Part shown: piece after piece, positions 15,275 through 24,730 of the stretch
How the letters are laid out: each line of letters opens with the position of its first letter
How positions within the stretch are numbered: position 1 is the stretch's first letter
NCBI GenBank assembly: GCA_037141055.1
Contig: JBAXDH010000001.1
Span: 1 to 64,000, forward strand
Direction of reading: 5' to 3'
Source: CAIVAT01 sp037141055
GTDB taxonomy: Bacteria; Bacteroidota; Bacteroidia; Bacteroidales; FEN-979
DNA: 64,000 nt
Made by a program: the position numbers and the translations under genes
The notes under the pieces: generated by a model
What the model saw: only the letters and a program-made list of their open reading frames with translations
Told to the model about the DNA's origin: nothing
Database searches by the model: none

Positions 15275-16312
15275 ATGAAAAAACTATCTTTTGTAACAGC
15301 AAGCATTTTCGTAATGCTTGTTTTTGTCCTGTTTTCCTGCACCAAGAAATCTGATCCGGCACCGGACCCGGCGTTGAAAATCGGCCTGGTCGGAGGCCTG
15401 GGATCATTTTCCGACGCAGGGTTCAACCAGAACATTTATACCGGACTGCAACTGGCTACTGCCGATTTCCCGATTATCAGCGAAGCCCGCGAAAGTAAAA
15501 CGGTATCGGATATTTCAGCCAGCATCGATTATTTTATCGCCAAAGGGTTTAACCTGGTCATTACGGCCGGTTTTGATGCCGCCCAGGCGACCGTCACCGC
15601 CGCAAATGCAAATCCGGGAACAGATTTCCTGTTGGTGGATTATTCCGTTGCAAACCCTCCTTCAAACCTGTTGTGTGCTGTGTTTGATGTGGATCAAAGT
15701 TCATTCCCGTGCGGATTTCTTGCAGCCTACTGGGCCTATCGGCAAAAACCGTCAAACCCGGTTGCAGGTTACGTTGCAGGGCCGGCAATTCCGGCGATCC
15801 GCCAGTTTTCGGTCAGCTATGCCAACGGAATCAAATACTTCAACACACAATATCAGAAGAATGTTTTGTCGCTGGGTTATAATGCAACTTCATTTACCGA
15901 TACGCTGCAGGGCGCCAGGCTTGCCGACAGCCTGATGAACCGTAACGCTTCCGTGATTTTCGCTTTTGCAGGAACTACCGGGAACGGTGCATTGTACAAG
16001 GTGAAAGAATCAGGGAAATGGGCCATCGGGGTTGATGTAGACCAGTACATCTCCATTCCCCAGGTTGGACCGGTATTGCTGACTTCGTGCATGAAAGGGC
16101 TTGATGTGATGGTTTACGACGTCATTTATGATTACTATAATCTCTATTTTCCCGGGGGAACCGTGATTCATGGGGACCTGGCGAACGGAGGAGTGGCGAT
16201 CGCACCATTTCACGATTATGAAGCGCTTATTCCGGACAGCATCAAGGCAGCGATTGTAATCATTGAAGGCGGCATCAAAAACGGACAAATTAAGACCGGC
16301 TGGCCGGAATAA
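15275..16312 (+). CDS. BMP-family (PnrA-like) binding lipoprotein
   Basis: This is a surface or periplasmic lipoprotein of the Bmp/Med/PnrA class, whose characterised members bind purine nucleosides for ABC uptake. The 345-aa protein starts MKKLSF, with lipobox VLFSC and lipid-modified Cys at about residue 22. The ligand domain begins LKIGLVGGLGSFSDAGFNQN, typical of BMP, and ends with VIIEGGIKNGQI. An in-frame ATG at 15227 exists, but its extra 16 residues are not signal-like. No BMP permease or ATPase genes follow, so its transporter partner must lie elsewhere. The upstream neighbour is the deaminase. Confidence 0.88.
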   Translation: MKKLSFVTASIFVMLVFVLFSCTKKSDPAPDPALKIGLVGGLGSFSDAGFNQNIYTGLQLATADFPIISEARESKTVSDISASIDYFIAKGFNLVITAGFDAAQATVTAANANPGTDFLLVDYSVANPPSNLLCAVFDVDQSSFPCGFLAAYWAYRQKPSNPVAGYVAGPAIPAIRQFSVSYANGIKYFNTQYQKNVLSLGYNATSFTDTLQGARLADSLMNRNASVIFAFAGTTGNGALYKVKESGKWAIGVDVDQYISIPQVGPVLLTSCMKGLDVMVYDVIYDYYNLYFPGGTVIHGDLANGGVAIAPFHDYEALIPDSIKAAIVIIEGGIKNGQIKTGWPE

Positions 16313-16341
16313 TCTGTTCGCGACAGGTTCCCGTAATTCGC

Positions 16342-19300
16342 CTACTGCTTTTTCCTGAATTTTACCTGTTCAAGAAACCCGATTGTTTTCCTCAGGGTGT
16401 CGTGAAGGAGTGCCAGGTAAAGAACGAACGACATCAGCCAGATGACGAAGAAGTTGAACCAGAATGTGTCGATTTTCCACGAACCGACGATTTTGACCGG
16501 GGCATAAAAATGAGCTCTTCCGTCATGCGAAAGGGGTTCCATGAAAACCGGGTCTTTCTTCTGGATTAACTTTCCGTTTTCTGCAATGATTTTGTTTTCG
16601 GCGCCCTTGTTCATAACCAGGTCGGCGAGATTGTCGTTGTAGTATTCCTGTTTGAACCGGTAAACCCCGTCGGCCCCAAGGCGGGTTCTGAGTTTTTCGT
16701 ATGCATCGTCGCGGCGGCCGGTTACGGCATTCAGCCGGGAAGAGTAAACCCTGGTCAATGAGTCGAGGTAGGACTTTGCACCCTGTACGATGGAATCATC
16801 CAGGAGTTTTTCGGATAATCCGCCCAGGTACGGGAATGATGCAAATCCGGCTTCTTTCTGCAATTCAGGGATTTCGTGCCTGAGAATATCCAGGTAATCC
16901 GATGTTTTCCCTGAATCAGTGTGCTTGAACAGGTTGCGCTGGCATTCGTCGAGTTCAGATTTCAGGGTGGGTATAACATATGATGTGATGTATGAATAGC
17001 GGGAAATCTCTTTGTCAAAAGGATAAAACACCTGCTCGTATTTATTGTTGCTGAATTGCTCCACGGCAAGCGCTTCAAAGGTCCACCGGGAGGTCATCAT
17101 GTTGCCGACGAGCGGAACATTTTCGCGCGATGCAATGGCAGGATTGAGGTAGTCGAATGGAACAACCGTGCCGCTTAGCAGCAGCTGGGGAACGATGATA
17201 AAGGGTATCAGGATGTATATTGCCACCACGGAATTCAACCCGGCAGAAATATTCAACCCCAGCATGTTGGCAAAACAGGAGGTGGCGAAGAGGATGAGCC
17301 AGTAGGCGAGTGTCATCCCGTGGATTCCCAGGATCAGGTTCCCGGCTACCACATACAGCAGCGACTGAATGGCGGAAAGAACGAAAAGAAGGATGATTTT
17401 TGAATTCAGGTAACTGAATTTGCTCAGGTGGAGGAATGCCTCCCGTTTGAGTATCCGCCGGTCTTTGATGATCTCCTCGGCGCTCACCATCATCCCGAGG
17501 AACAAGGAAACCACCACACTCATGAACAGGTATGGAACGAGGTTGCGGTTGTCGCCGAAAATATACTGTTCGCCGAATTTATAGCGCGTAAGATAAGCCA
17601 GCAGTGCGGCAAGCAATGGTGCCTCGAGCAGGTTGATGAGCATGTATTGCCTGTTTGTGATCTTGCACAGCAGGTTGCGGATGCTGAAAATTCTGAATTG
17701 CTTAAAGGTGCCCGGAATTTCGAAGAAGCAGCGGGGGAGCTCAAGTTTCTCATGCTTCCTGAGGAGCTTTGGCTGGACATTCTTACGGAAATGAGCGTAC
17801 CAGTCCTTCGGGGAGATCTTGCGGTGACCGGTCATTTTTCCGTATTCATCCACGGTTTTTGCCTCGGTGATCTGCAAAATCTGCTCGGGATTGACATACC
17901 CGCAACTGAGGCACTCGCTTTGTTCCGGGTTTACGAAATTGCTGATGGTTTTGAAATAGGTGAGAGCATCGATGGGATTCCCGTAATAAATCGGGTAACC
18001 GCCTTTGTCCATGATGAGCAGTTTGTCGAAAAGTTTGAAAATGTCCGACGACGGCTGATGGATGTTCACGATCACCAGTTTGCCCTTGAGGGTTTGTTCC
18101 TTCAGAAGGAGCATGACCATTTCTGAATCCATGGAAGAAAGCCCGGAGGTGGGTTCGTCGGCAAAAAGGATCGACGGCTCGCGGATCAGTTCCAGGGCGA
18201 TGTTCAGCCGCTTCCGCTGTCCGCCGCTGATGAATTTGTTGAGCGGATCGCCGACTTTGAGGTCTTTGCTTGAATTCAGGTCGATGTCTGCAAGCGTTTT
18301 GGAGACGGCCTTCCTGATCTGTTCGTCGCTGAACCCGTCGAAGCAGAGCCGGGCATTGTAGTACAGGTTCTGAAAAACGGTAAGTTCTTCGATGAGCAGG
18401 TCATCCTGTGGAACGAAACCGATGCTGCCCCGCAGCTTTTCAGCCTCCTTGCAGATATCCATGCCGTTGATCAGGATTTCACCTTTATCCAGTTGAATGT
18501 TTCCGTTCAGTACATTGAGCAGGGTTGATTTTCCAACGCCGCTGCCTCCCATTACGCCGATCAGTTCACCGGAAACAGCCTGGAAACTGAACGGCTGAAT
18601 GCCGTTTTTGCTGTTTTTGAAATGGAATTCGATTTCATTCGCCGTGTAAACGATCTGAACCTTTTCCCTGCTGAAAAGGAACTGGGAGATCAGGTCGGCA
18701 TGATAAACAGGGGTGATCTTCTGGCTCTTAAGGATGTAGCCTTTGTCGAAAAGGAAAGATCGGTAAGGTAAAACGGCATGACCGTTCAGAAACAGTTCAT
18801 CCGTTCCCAGGTACCTGCACAGGAATGTGCTGATCGACGGAATGTGCAGCACGAGGATCTTGCCGCTAAGCCGTTCGCGGGGCAGGAATTTAAACGCCGG
18901 GCCTGGATTCATATCTTCGGAAGCAATAATCATGAGGTTGCCCGTGAGCATGCCGGTAGTCTCAGGTTCAGTGGCAAACCGCAGTGTTTCGTCGAATTCG
19001 GGCCCGGTAAGGTTGAATGATGTCCCGATGGTCCTGATATAGCTGTCAGAGAGCTTCTCCACCTCGGGATGGTCGGTCAGCTGGGCCCTGAAACCTTCAT
19101 CGAGAAATTCGATAAATTTGATGAAAACAAGGATCTTGTCGCGCTGGTGGAGTCCTTTGTTCACCTTCGTGCAAAGTCCGGCGATCTGCATGTTCACATC
19201 CACCAGGGTGGCGTTGACATCCTCCGGCTGATGGAAAAAGAGGAGTTCGTCGAACAGCTTTAAATACTCGTTCAGCTCGCTTACATTCAGGTGTTGCCTG

Positions 19301-19407
19301 AGATAAGACTCCAGGATGTTCCTGGAATTTCCGGATACATTTTTATTGACGGAAGCGGCAATGATGGCGAAAAGTTGAACAAGCGCCATCAGGATTGGCT
19401 CGGACAT
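16342..19407 (-). CDS. ABCG-like ABC protein, ATPase fused to permease, 1021 aa
   Basis: This large ABC protein has an ATPase domain followed by an ABC2-type membrane domain, as in eukaryotic ABCG half-transporters. The N-terminal 120 residues are helical and resemble a TerB-like domain. About residues 160-265 look beta-rich (FHA-like), with ILVLHIPSISTFLCRYLG. The ATPase has GGSGVGKSTLL (Walker A), SGGQRKRLNIALELI (signature) and ILFADEPTSGLSS (Walker B). A CxxC segment (SECLSCGYVNP) links to at least six membrane helices with a large periplasmic loop. The substrate is unknown. Genes like this are common in Bacteroidota. It stands alone, with a -7 element at 19430-19437. Confidence 0.88.
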   Translation of the reverse strand: MSEPILMALVQLFAIIAASVNKNVSGNSRNILESYLRQHLNVSELNEYLKLFDELLFFHQPEDVNATLVDVNMQIAGLCTKVNKGLHQRDKILVFIKFIEFLDEGFRAQLTDHPEVEKLSDSYIRTIGTSFNLTGPEFDETLRFATEPETTGMLTGNLMIIASEDMNPGPAFKFLPRERLSGKILVLHIPSISTFLCRYLGTDELFLNGHAVLPYRSFLFDKGYILKSQKITPVYHADLISQFLFSREKVQIVYTANEIEFHFKNSKNGIQPFSFQAVSGELIGVMGGSGVGKSTLLNVLNGNIQLDKGEILINGMDICKEAEKLRGSIGFVPQDDLLIEELTVFQNLYYNARLCFDGFSDEQIRKAVSKTLADIDLNSSKDLKVGDPLNKFISGGQRKRLNIALELIREPSILFADEPTSGLSSMDSEMVMLLLKEQTLKGKLVIVNIHQPSSDIFKLFDKLLIMDKGGYPIYYGNPIDALTYFKTISNFVNPEQSECLSCGYVNPEQILQITEAKTVDEYGKMTGHRKISPKDWYAHFRKNVQPKLLRKHEKLELPRCFFEIPGTFKQFRIFSIRNLLCKITNRQYMLINLLEAPLLAALLAYLTRYKFGEQYIFGDNRNLVPYLFMSVVVSLFLGMMVSAEEIIKDRRILKREAFLHLSKFSYLNSKIILLFVLSAIQSLLYVVAGNLILGIHGMTLAYWLILFATSCFANMLGLNISAGLNSVVAIYILIPFIIVPQLLLSGTVVPFDYLNPAIASRENVPLVGNMMTSRWTFEALAVEQFSNNKYEQVFYPFDKEISRYSYITSYVIPTLKSELDECQRNLFKHTDSGKTSDYLDILRHEIPELQKEAGFASFPYLGGLSEKLLDDSIVQGAKSYLDSLTRVYSSRLNAVTGRRDDAYEKLRTRLGADGVYRFKQEYYNDNLADLVMNKGAENKIIAENGKLIQKKDPVFMEPLSHDGRAHFYAPVKIVGSWKIDTFWFNFFVIWLMSFVLYLALLHDTLRKTIGFLEQVKFRKKQ

Positions 19408-19429
19408 GAAGATGGATTTTAATGCATCT

Positions 19430-19437
19430 CAAAAGTA
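19430..19437 (-). promoter_or_regulatory. Predicted promoter of the ABCG-like gene
   Basis: On the minus strand this reads TACTTTTG, matching TAnnTTTG. It is about 23 bases before the ATG at 19407. Confidence 0.55.
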
Positions 19438-19448
19438 CGAATTTAGTA

Positions 19449-19482
19449 CAAAAAAAAACCGCCCCGGGATGGAGGCGGCGGT
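19449..19482 (-). terminator. Terminator after the 283-aa lipoprotein gene
   Basis: On the minus strand ACCGCC and GGCGGT form a GC-rich stem followed by a run of about nine T. It lies just beyond the stop at 19501 and upstream of the ABCG-like gene promoter. Confidence 0.75.
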
Positions 19483-19500
19483 ATGTTTGCCATTTAATTG

Positions 19501-20352
19501 TTATTTAACGAAGACGAGGCGCACACTTTCCGTGAGGTCGCTGATCTCTGCAGCTTTCTGCTGCGGGATTTTTTTGCCTGACTCAATGCCGTAGTTGCCC
19601 CAGATCGGTTTAAGTTTGGCGATCTCATCCGCAACCGGCTTCATGTTTTCATCAGCCGCATAGGCTTCAAGGATCGTAAGCAGTTTCATGTGGTTGTCTT
19701 TCTGCCCGGCGATTACGGCCATGATCTTCGTGTTGTCTTTGGCAACTTCACCCAGTGTGGCAGACAGGTAGATGCCTTCGGCAAAAGCACCTGCAGCGAT
19801 GAGCACAGCCACCCTGGTGCGGTTATTGGTTGCCAGGAAATTATTTGTCTGGCTGAAGATTTTGCTGATAAGCCCGATCAGTGAATCCTTGTTGTTGTTG
19901 AATTGCTTTACTTTACCGAGCAGGGTTTGATCGTAAACCCCTGCAATGCCCAGTTCGTCGGCCAGTTTATTGGTGCAGGCCAGAAACTTATTGGTTTCAT
20001 CCGTACGGTTGTAAGTGGCTGAATAGCTCAGGTCGGCACTGTATACGCCAAGGTTGAGCGATTTGCTTATTTCAGTGGAATATTTGCCAACGTTTGCAGG
20101 CGGATTTGTGATGTCGAAAATAAACCCTGCCTTGGCTTTTTCAAGCATGGATGTAACTTCGAAAGGAGTGGGGAAGGAGTTCAAAAGATTCTGTGATTCG
20201 GGGCTCAGGGCAATCTCCTTTTTAATGGTATCGGCAGCAGCGGCATTGGCCTGGCTGTCCTGTTTGGCAGGATTGTTGCAACCGGAAAAGGCGATGAACA
20301 GAAAGAGCGCAACCAGCGCAACGCCGGTTTGGATTTTTGTGAATGCTTTCAT
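19501..20352 (-). CDS. Hypothetical lipoprotein, 283 aa
   Basis: This is a predicted lipoprotein. A signal sequence starts MKAFTKIQTGVALVALFLFIA and the lipobox is FSGC with Cys at 25. The mature part is helical with SPESQNLLNSFPTPFEVTSMLEKAKAGFIFDITNPP and later LGVYSADLSYSATY. The YSADLSYS-type segment is shared with a family of Bacteroidota lipoproteins I cannot name further. It has an intrinsic terminator of its own. No functional claim is possible from the sequence. Confidence 0.8.
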   Translation of the reverse strand: MKAFTKIQTGVALVALFLFIAFSGCNNPAKQDSQANAAAADTIKKEIALSPESQNLLNSFPTPFEVTSMLEKAKAGFIFDITNPPANVGKYSTEISKSLNLGVYSADLSYSATYNRTDETNKFLACTNKLADELGIAGVYDQTLLGKVKQFNNNKDSLIGLISKIFSQTNNFLATNNRTRVAVLIAAGAFAEGIYLSATLGEVAKDNTKIMAVIAGQKDNHMKLLTILEAYAADENMKPVADEIAKLKPIWGNYGIESGKKIPQQKAAEISDLTESVRLVFVK

Positions 20353-20472
20353 AAAGTCGTTTGAAGATTCGTTCGTACTATCGTTATTGAACTATGCGAA
20401 ATTAAGGGATTTTTTTCTAATCAGATCACTTTTTTTTAAGAAACTGTTAAAATTGACAATGGGTTTATTCAA

Positions 20473-21426
20473 TCATCGACGATGATCGATGAGGATCTTC
20501 ATGGTTTCAGGTTTTGAGGCACATTCAAATGCCGCCAGAATGTCCTGAAAGGGAAAAGTCTGCGAAATAAGAGGTTTCGGATCAACGAGCCCCTGGTCCA
20601 AAAGGCTTAAAGCGGGAGCAAAAGGCCCGCACCGGGACCCGGTAATGGTAAATTCGTTGATCACTATCTGGTTCAGGTCCGTTTTTTCCGGATCGGCTAT
20701 CGTGGTTTTGAGGACAAGGGTTCCGCGGGGATAGAGGTGCTCCATGGCAGTTCTGATGCCTGCCGGGTTCCCGGTACAGTCCACGCATATTTCAGCATAT
20801 TCCGATGATCCGAGCGATGCGAGGGGCCTTGCATTCAATTCCATGGCCTCCGCATTTTTCACCCTGGCGATGTTCGTGTCGAAAGTGGTGTAATTGCATC
20901 CGTAAAGGCGGAACACCTGCGAAATGAGGTTCCCGAGTTTGCCGGCTCCGAAGATGAATGCGTTTTGTGAGGGTTTTATGTGAACCTGTTCAAATATTTC
21001 AATTGCCGCAGCCAGCGGTTCCGTGAAAATGGCGGATGCAGGTGCAAGTGTTTTCGGCACAGTATGCAGGTTTTTCTCAGGAAGTACGACATATTCGGCA
21101 AAGACTCCGTCGTGATTCCAGATTCCCAGCACCGACCGGTTCGGGCAATGCGTGGGCCGGCCGGTATTGCACAGGTAACAATCGCCGCAGGGACAGTTGA
21201 TTTCGCCGACGACTATCCTGCCGGTGAGTTCCCGGCCGGGGGTTACCACTTCACCAACAAACTCATGACCGGGGATGCCGTTAAAACCCATGTATCCCTT
21301 GAGAATTTCGAGGTCGGTATTGCAGATTGCCGAATATAAAATCTTTACAAGAACTTCATTTTCTTTTGGTTCAGGGATGGCAATGTCTTTCAGGCATAAT
21401 GTTCCGTCAAAGAAAAGCGCTTTCAT
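20473..21426 (-). CDS. Zinc-dependent alcohol dehydrogenase family protein
   Basis: This medium-chain dehydrogenase (317 aa) has catalytic zinc motif GHEFVGEVV and the structural zinc loop CPCGDCYLCNTGRPTHCPNR (four Cys). The NAD-binding part is FIFGAGKLGNLISQVF. It resembles threonine dehydrogenase and glucose/sorbitol-type MDR enzymes, but the substrate cannot be read. The open frame begins at 21444, yet MKALFFDG from 21426 fits the family N-terminus, and a -7 element at 21442-21449 overlaps the longer start. It is divergent from the big sensing operon, with a short shared intergenic region. Confidence 0.85.
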   Translation of the reverse strand: MKALFFDGTLCLKDIAIPEPKENEVLVKILYSAICNTDLEILKGYMGFNGIPGHEFVGEVVTPGRELTGRIVVGEINCPCGDCYLCNTGRPTHCPNRSVLGIWNHDGVFAEYVVLPEKNLHTVPKTLAPASAIFTEPLAAAIEIFEQVHIKPSQNAFIFGAGKLGNLISQVFRLYGCNYTTFDTNIARVKNAEAMELNARPLASLGSSEYAEICVDCTGNPAGIRTAMEHLYPRGTLVLKTTIADPEKTDLNQIVINEFTITGSRCGPFAPALSLLDQGLVDPKPLISQTFPFQDILAAFECASKPETMKILIDHRR

Positions 21427-21441
21427 GAGATAAAATTTAGT

Positions 21442-21449
21442 CAAAATTA
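21442..21449 (-). promoter_or_regulatory. Predicted promoter of the dehydrogenase gene
   Basis: On the minus strand this reads TAATTTTG, matching TAnnTTTG. It covers the ATG at 21444 and argues for the start at 21426. The short divergent region to 21508 must also contain the promoter of the sensing operon; only a one-mismatch TAATTTTA is visible there. Confidence 0.5.
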
Positions 21450-21507
21450 TAAAATTAAAGTAATTTTACGGGTAAATTCTCCCTTACTTCAGAGCGCACC
21501 CGGCATT

Positions 21508-22608
21508 ATGCACAAATACTTTCACATTACACACCTAAGCTGGTTCCGTTTATCCCTCTGTTTTTCGGTTCTCATCATTGTTATGGCAGCATGTTCCGGA
21601 GACAAAACGGGGAATATAGACTCGTCTTCCGGCAACTTCGCCATGCAAGACGATTCAGGCACTCATAAACTCCGGAAAGTAAGGCTCATACCCTATTGGG
21701 TCACTTCGGCACAATTTGCAGGGTACTATGTCGGCATCGAGAAAGGGATTTTCCTCAAATACGGAATTGACCTGGAGGTGCTTCCCTTCGACCCGTTCAA
21801 GCCGACACGAAAGGAAATTGAAAGCGGCAAGGCTGATTTTGCGCTCCTGTGGCTTGTGAATGCCATCGAACTCAGGTCGCAGGGGGTCGGCATCGTAAAC
21901 CTTGCCCAGCTCTCATCGCGGTCTTCCCTGATGCTGCTCGCAAAGAAAAGCAGCGGGATCAGGAAGCTGAGCGACATGAACGGAAAAAGGGCCGCAATTT
22001 GGTCGGGGTTCGAATTGCAGCCTCGGGCATTGTTCACGAAATTTAACCTGGATGTAAAAACTGTCCCGATTGGCAGCACCAATACGCTGTTTTTACTCAA
22101 TGGAGTGGATTTAATAAATGCCAACTGGTTTGATGAATATCATTCCATCATCAATAACGGGTATGATTCCAGTGAACTGGTTCCCTTCTTTTTTGCCGAT
22201 TACGGCTTGAATTTCCTTGAGGACGGAATTTATTGCCTTTCTGAAAAAGCCAGGTCCGATCCGGGTTTGTGCCGCGATTTTATCGATGCCGCGCTGGAAA
22301 GCTGGATGTTTGCATTCGACCATCCTGACCTGACGCTGGACATCGTGATCAGGAAAACCAGGAAGGAAAATCGCCCTGTAAACCTGGCGCACCAGAAATG
22401 GATGCTCAACTGCTACCGGGAACTCTATATTCCGAAAGGACGGAGTTCAATAAACACAAGTCTGCTGCCCGGGGATTATGAAAATGTAAGCATGATCATG
22501 CTGGGCAGCAAAATGATTGACAGGATAGTCCCCTACGACAGCTTTTACGCCCCATACAAGTCATTAAAGGTGCAGGAAGAAACTCCCGGAAAAAACGCCC
22601 GCCGATGA
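21508..22608 (+). CDS. NMT1/THI5-like binding lipoprotein
   Basis: This is a lipoprotein of the NMT1/THI5/SsuA fold that binds small ligands. A long signal peptide ends at MAACSG, with Cys about residue 29. The ligand domain begins VRLIPYWVTSAQFAGYYVGIEKGIF, the classic start (AQFAGYY-A-x-x-KG). No SsuC-type permease is present, so it may act as a sensor subunit rather than a transporter part. It overlaps the histidine kinase by four bases (ATGA), so it is probably translated in step with it. It opens a seven-gene operon. The ATG at 21508 is the only one giving a signal peptide. Confidence 0.85.
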   Translation: MHKYFHITHLSWFRLSLCFSVLIIVMAACSGDKTGNIDSSSGNFAMQDDSGTHKLRKVRLIPYWVTSAQFAGYYVGIEKGIFLKYGIDLEVLPFDPFKPTRKEIESGKADFALLWLVNAIELRSQGVGIVNLAQLSSRSSLMLLAKKSSGIRKLSDMNGKRAAIWSGFELQPRALFTKFNLDVKTVPIGSTNTLFLLNGVDLINANWFDEYHSIINNGYDSSELVPFFFADYGLNFLEDGIYCLSEKARSDPGLCRDFIDAALESWMFAFDHPDLTLDIVIRKTRKENRPVNLAHQKWMLNCYRELYIPKGRSSINTSLLPGDYENVSMIMLGSKMIDRIVPYDSFYAPYKSLKVQEETPGKNARR

Positions 22609-24725
22609 TGAAAAAGATCTTTTTCCGCAAAGGACTGGCCTACAAGCTGATCATCTCCATTATGATCACGCTGGGCATTATTTTCCTCCTTCTCTTCTCC
22701 TACAACCTGGTAATTACAAGAAAAATAATCGTTAAGAACCTCGAAGCCAACGCCGAAAACCTGACAGGTGCAACGGTTGCAAGGATTGAGAAAGTTCTCA
22801 GCAGCATTCAGAAGATTCCCGATAATTATGCTCCGATTATGGAGCTTCATCTTGATTCGGACAAAGACATGAAGGAACTCCTCTCCCTGATGGTTGCGGG
22901 CAACAAGGAGATTCTCGGCGCCTGCCTTGCCTTCGAGCCGTACTCAAGGAATCCTGCCGAAAGATACTTTTCCTATTACTATTACTGGAAACACGATTCG
23001 CTCTCCTTCATGAGGCTTGGAAACGACCAGTACGACTATTTTACCCTTGATTGGTACCAGATTCCCAAGGAGTTGGGGAAGTCGGTATGGAGTGAGCCCT
23101 ATTATGATGAAGGAGGTGTAGAACAGCTGGTTTCAACCTATTCTGTTCCGCTGTATGACCGGAGAAACAATCAGAAGAAATTTGTCGGAATACTTACCAT
23201 TGATTTGTCGCTTGAGTGGTTTCAGAAAAATGTGAATCAGATCCAGGTATATGAAACGGGTTTTGGGTTTCTGATTTCAAAGAATGGCGTGATCGTGAGC
23301 CATCCGATGAAAGAGTACATCATGAATGAAACCATCTTCAGCATTGCAGATGAACGTATTTCCCCGGGACTGAGAATGGTCGGGAGGGAGATGATAAACG
23401 GCAATTCCGGGTTTAAGGAGATATCATACAACAATGCAAAAAACGGGAAGGCCAGCTGGCTGGCGTATGCTCCTGTTTCGCTGAACGGATGGTCGATCGG
23501 CGTGGTTTTTCCGGTTGATGAGTTTATGGCAGACGCCAACCATCTCAGCCGGGTAATCGCTGCACTGGCTGCGTTCGGTTTTGTGGTGCTCCTCATCCTG
23601 CTCATAGCCATTGCCCGGTCAATCACCAAACCTTTAAGGCAGCTCACGCTCGCATCGGAAAAATTCGCCCAGGGTGAATTCGACGTTGAACTCCCGGAGA
23701 TCAGGTCAAAGGATGAAATCGGACGGTTGAACGGCTCGTTTATCTCGATGCAAAAACAATTGGTGAAAACCATCCATGAACTCAGGGAAGCATCTGAACA
23801 GCTGCTTGATTCGAATGAAAAACTGGCAGAGTACAACAGGACACTCGAGCAGAAGGTGGATGAACGAACGGTCGAGTTAAGGCAGAAACATTCGGAACTG
23901 GATGAGGCGTTCCAGGAACTGAAGGCTGCCCAGTCGCAACTGGTTCAGTCGGAAAAAATGGCATCCCTGGGTCAGCTCACTGCCGGAATCGCACATGAAA
24001 TTAAGAATCCGCTGAATTTTGTCAATAATTTCTCGGAATTATCGGTCGAACTCACCCAGGAGATGCTGGAAGAACTGGGTAAACTTTCCGGCAACCTTGA
24101 TCCGAAGGACATGGATTACCTCACAGGCATCATTACCGATCTGCAGTCCAACGTAAAAAAAATCAACGATCATGGAAAGCGGGCCGACAGCATCATCCGC
24201 GGGATGCTGCTCCACGCGCGGGGCAAATCGGGAGAAAGACAGCCTACCGATCTCAATGCGGTCCTTTCCGAATATGTCAATCTCGGGTATCATGGGATGA
24301 GGGCTTCCGACAACACTTTTAACGTTAAAATTGAAAGTGATTACGATCCCGCGCTTGGAATGGTGACCGTTGTGCCGCAGGATATCAGCCGGGTCTTCCT
24401 CAACATGGTCAACAATGCATTTTATTCCACCGCACAAAAAAAGAAAGAGCTGAACGAAACCTATTTCCCTGTCGTGAAAGTGAGTACCAGGAACCTGGGC
24501 GACAAAGTGGAGATCAGGATCCGCGACAATGGCAAAGGGATGCCCGCGGCTGTTGCAGAAAAGGTTTTCAACCCGTTCTTCACCACCAAGCCCGCCGGCT
24601 CAGGCACGGGCCTCGGCCTTTCGATCAGTTTCGACATCATCGTCCAGCAGCACAGGGGCCAGATTCAGGTCGACAGCGTGGAGGGTGAATATGCAGAATT
24701 TATCATCACACTTCCGAAAATATAA
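22605..24725 (+). CDS. Cache-HAMP sensor histidine kinase
   Basis: The 706-aa kinase has a membrane helix at about 13-35, a periplasmic Cache-type domain to about 310 and a second helix at about 318-340. A HAMP domain follows (RSITKPLRQLTLASEKFAQGEF), then a coiled coil and HisKA motif TAGIAHEIKNPLNF with phospho-acceptor His464. The ATPase part has VNNAFYST (N box), RDNGKGMP (G1) and SGTGLGLS (G2). The Cache domain may see ligand directly or through the preceding binding lipoprotein. The next gene is a REC-domain protein, its likely phosphorylation target. Stop and next start are five bases apart. Confidence 0.93.
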   Translation: MMKKIFFRKGLAYKLIISIMITLGIIFLLLFSYNLVITRKIIVKNLEANAENLTGATVARIEKVLSSIQKIPDNYAPIMELHLDSDKDMKELLSLMVAGNKEILGACLAFEPYSRNPAERYFSYYYYWKHDSLSFMRLGNDQYDYFTLDWYQIPKELGKSVWSEPYYDEGGVEQLVSTYSVPLYDRRNNQKKFVGILTIDLSLEWFQKNVNQIQVYETGFGFLISKNGVIVSHPMKEYIMNETIFSIADERISPGLRMVGREMINGNSGFKEISYNNAKNGKASWLAYAPVSLNGWSIGVVFPVDEFMADANHLSRVIAALAAFGFVVLLILLIAIARSITKPLRQLTLASEKFAQGEFDVELPEIRSKDEIGRLNGSFISMQKQLVKTIHELREASEQLLDSNEKLAEYNRTLEQKVDERTVELRQKHSELDEAFQELKAAQSQLVQSEKMASLGQLTAGIAHEIKNPLNFVNNFSELSVELTQEMLEELGKLSGNLDPKDMDYLTGIITDLQSNVKKINDHGKRADSIIRGMLLHARGKSGERQPTDLNAVLSEYVNLGYHGMRASDNTFNVKIESDYDPALGMVTVVPQDISRVFLNMVNNAFYSTAQKKKELNETYFPVVKVSTRNLGDKVEIRIRDNGKGMPAAVAEKVFNPFFTTKPAGSGTGLGLSISFDIIVQQHRGQIQVDSVEGEYAEFIITLPKI

Positions 24726-24730
24726 TGTAA

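Noticed and set aside
17428..18126. Open frame of 232 codons on the + strand inside the ABCG-like gene
   Set aside because: Antisense to the ABC ATPase and permease region; no start signal or homology.
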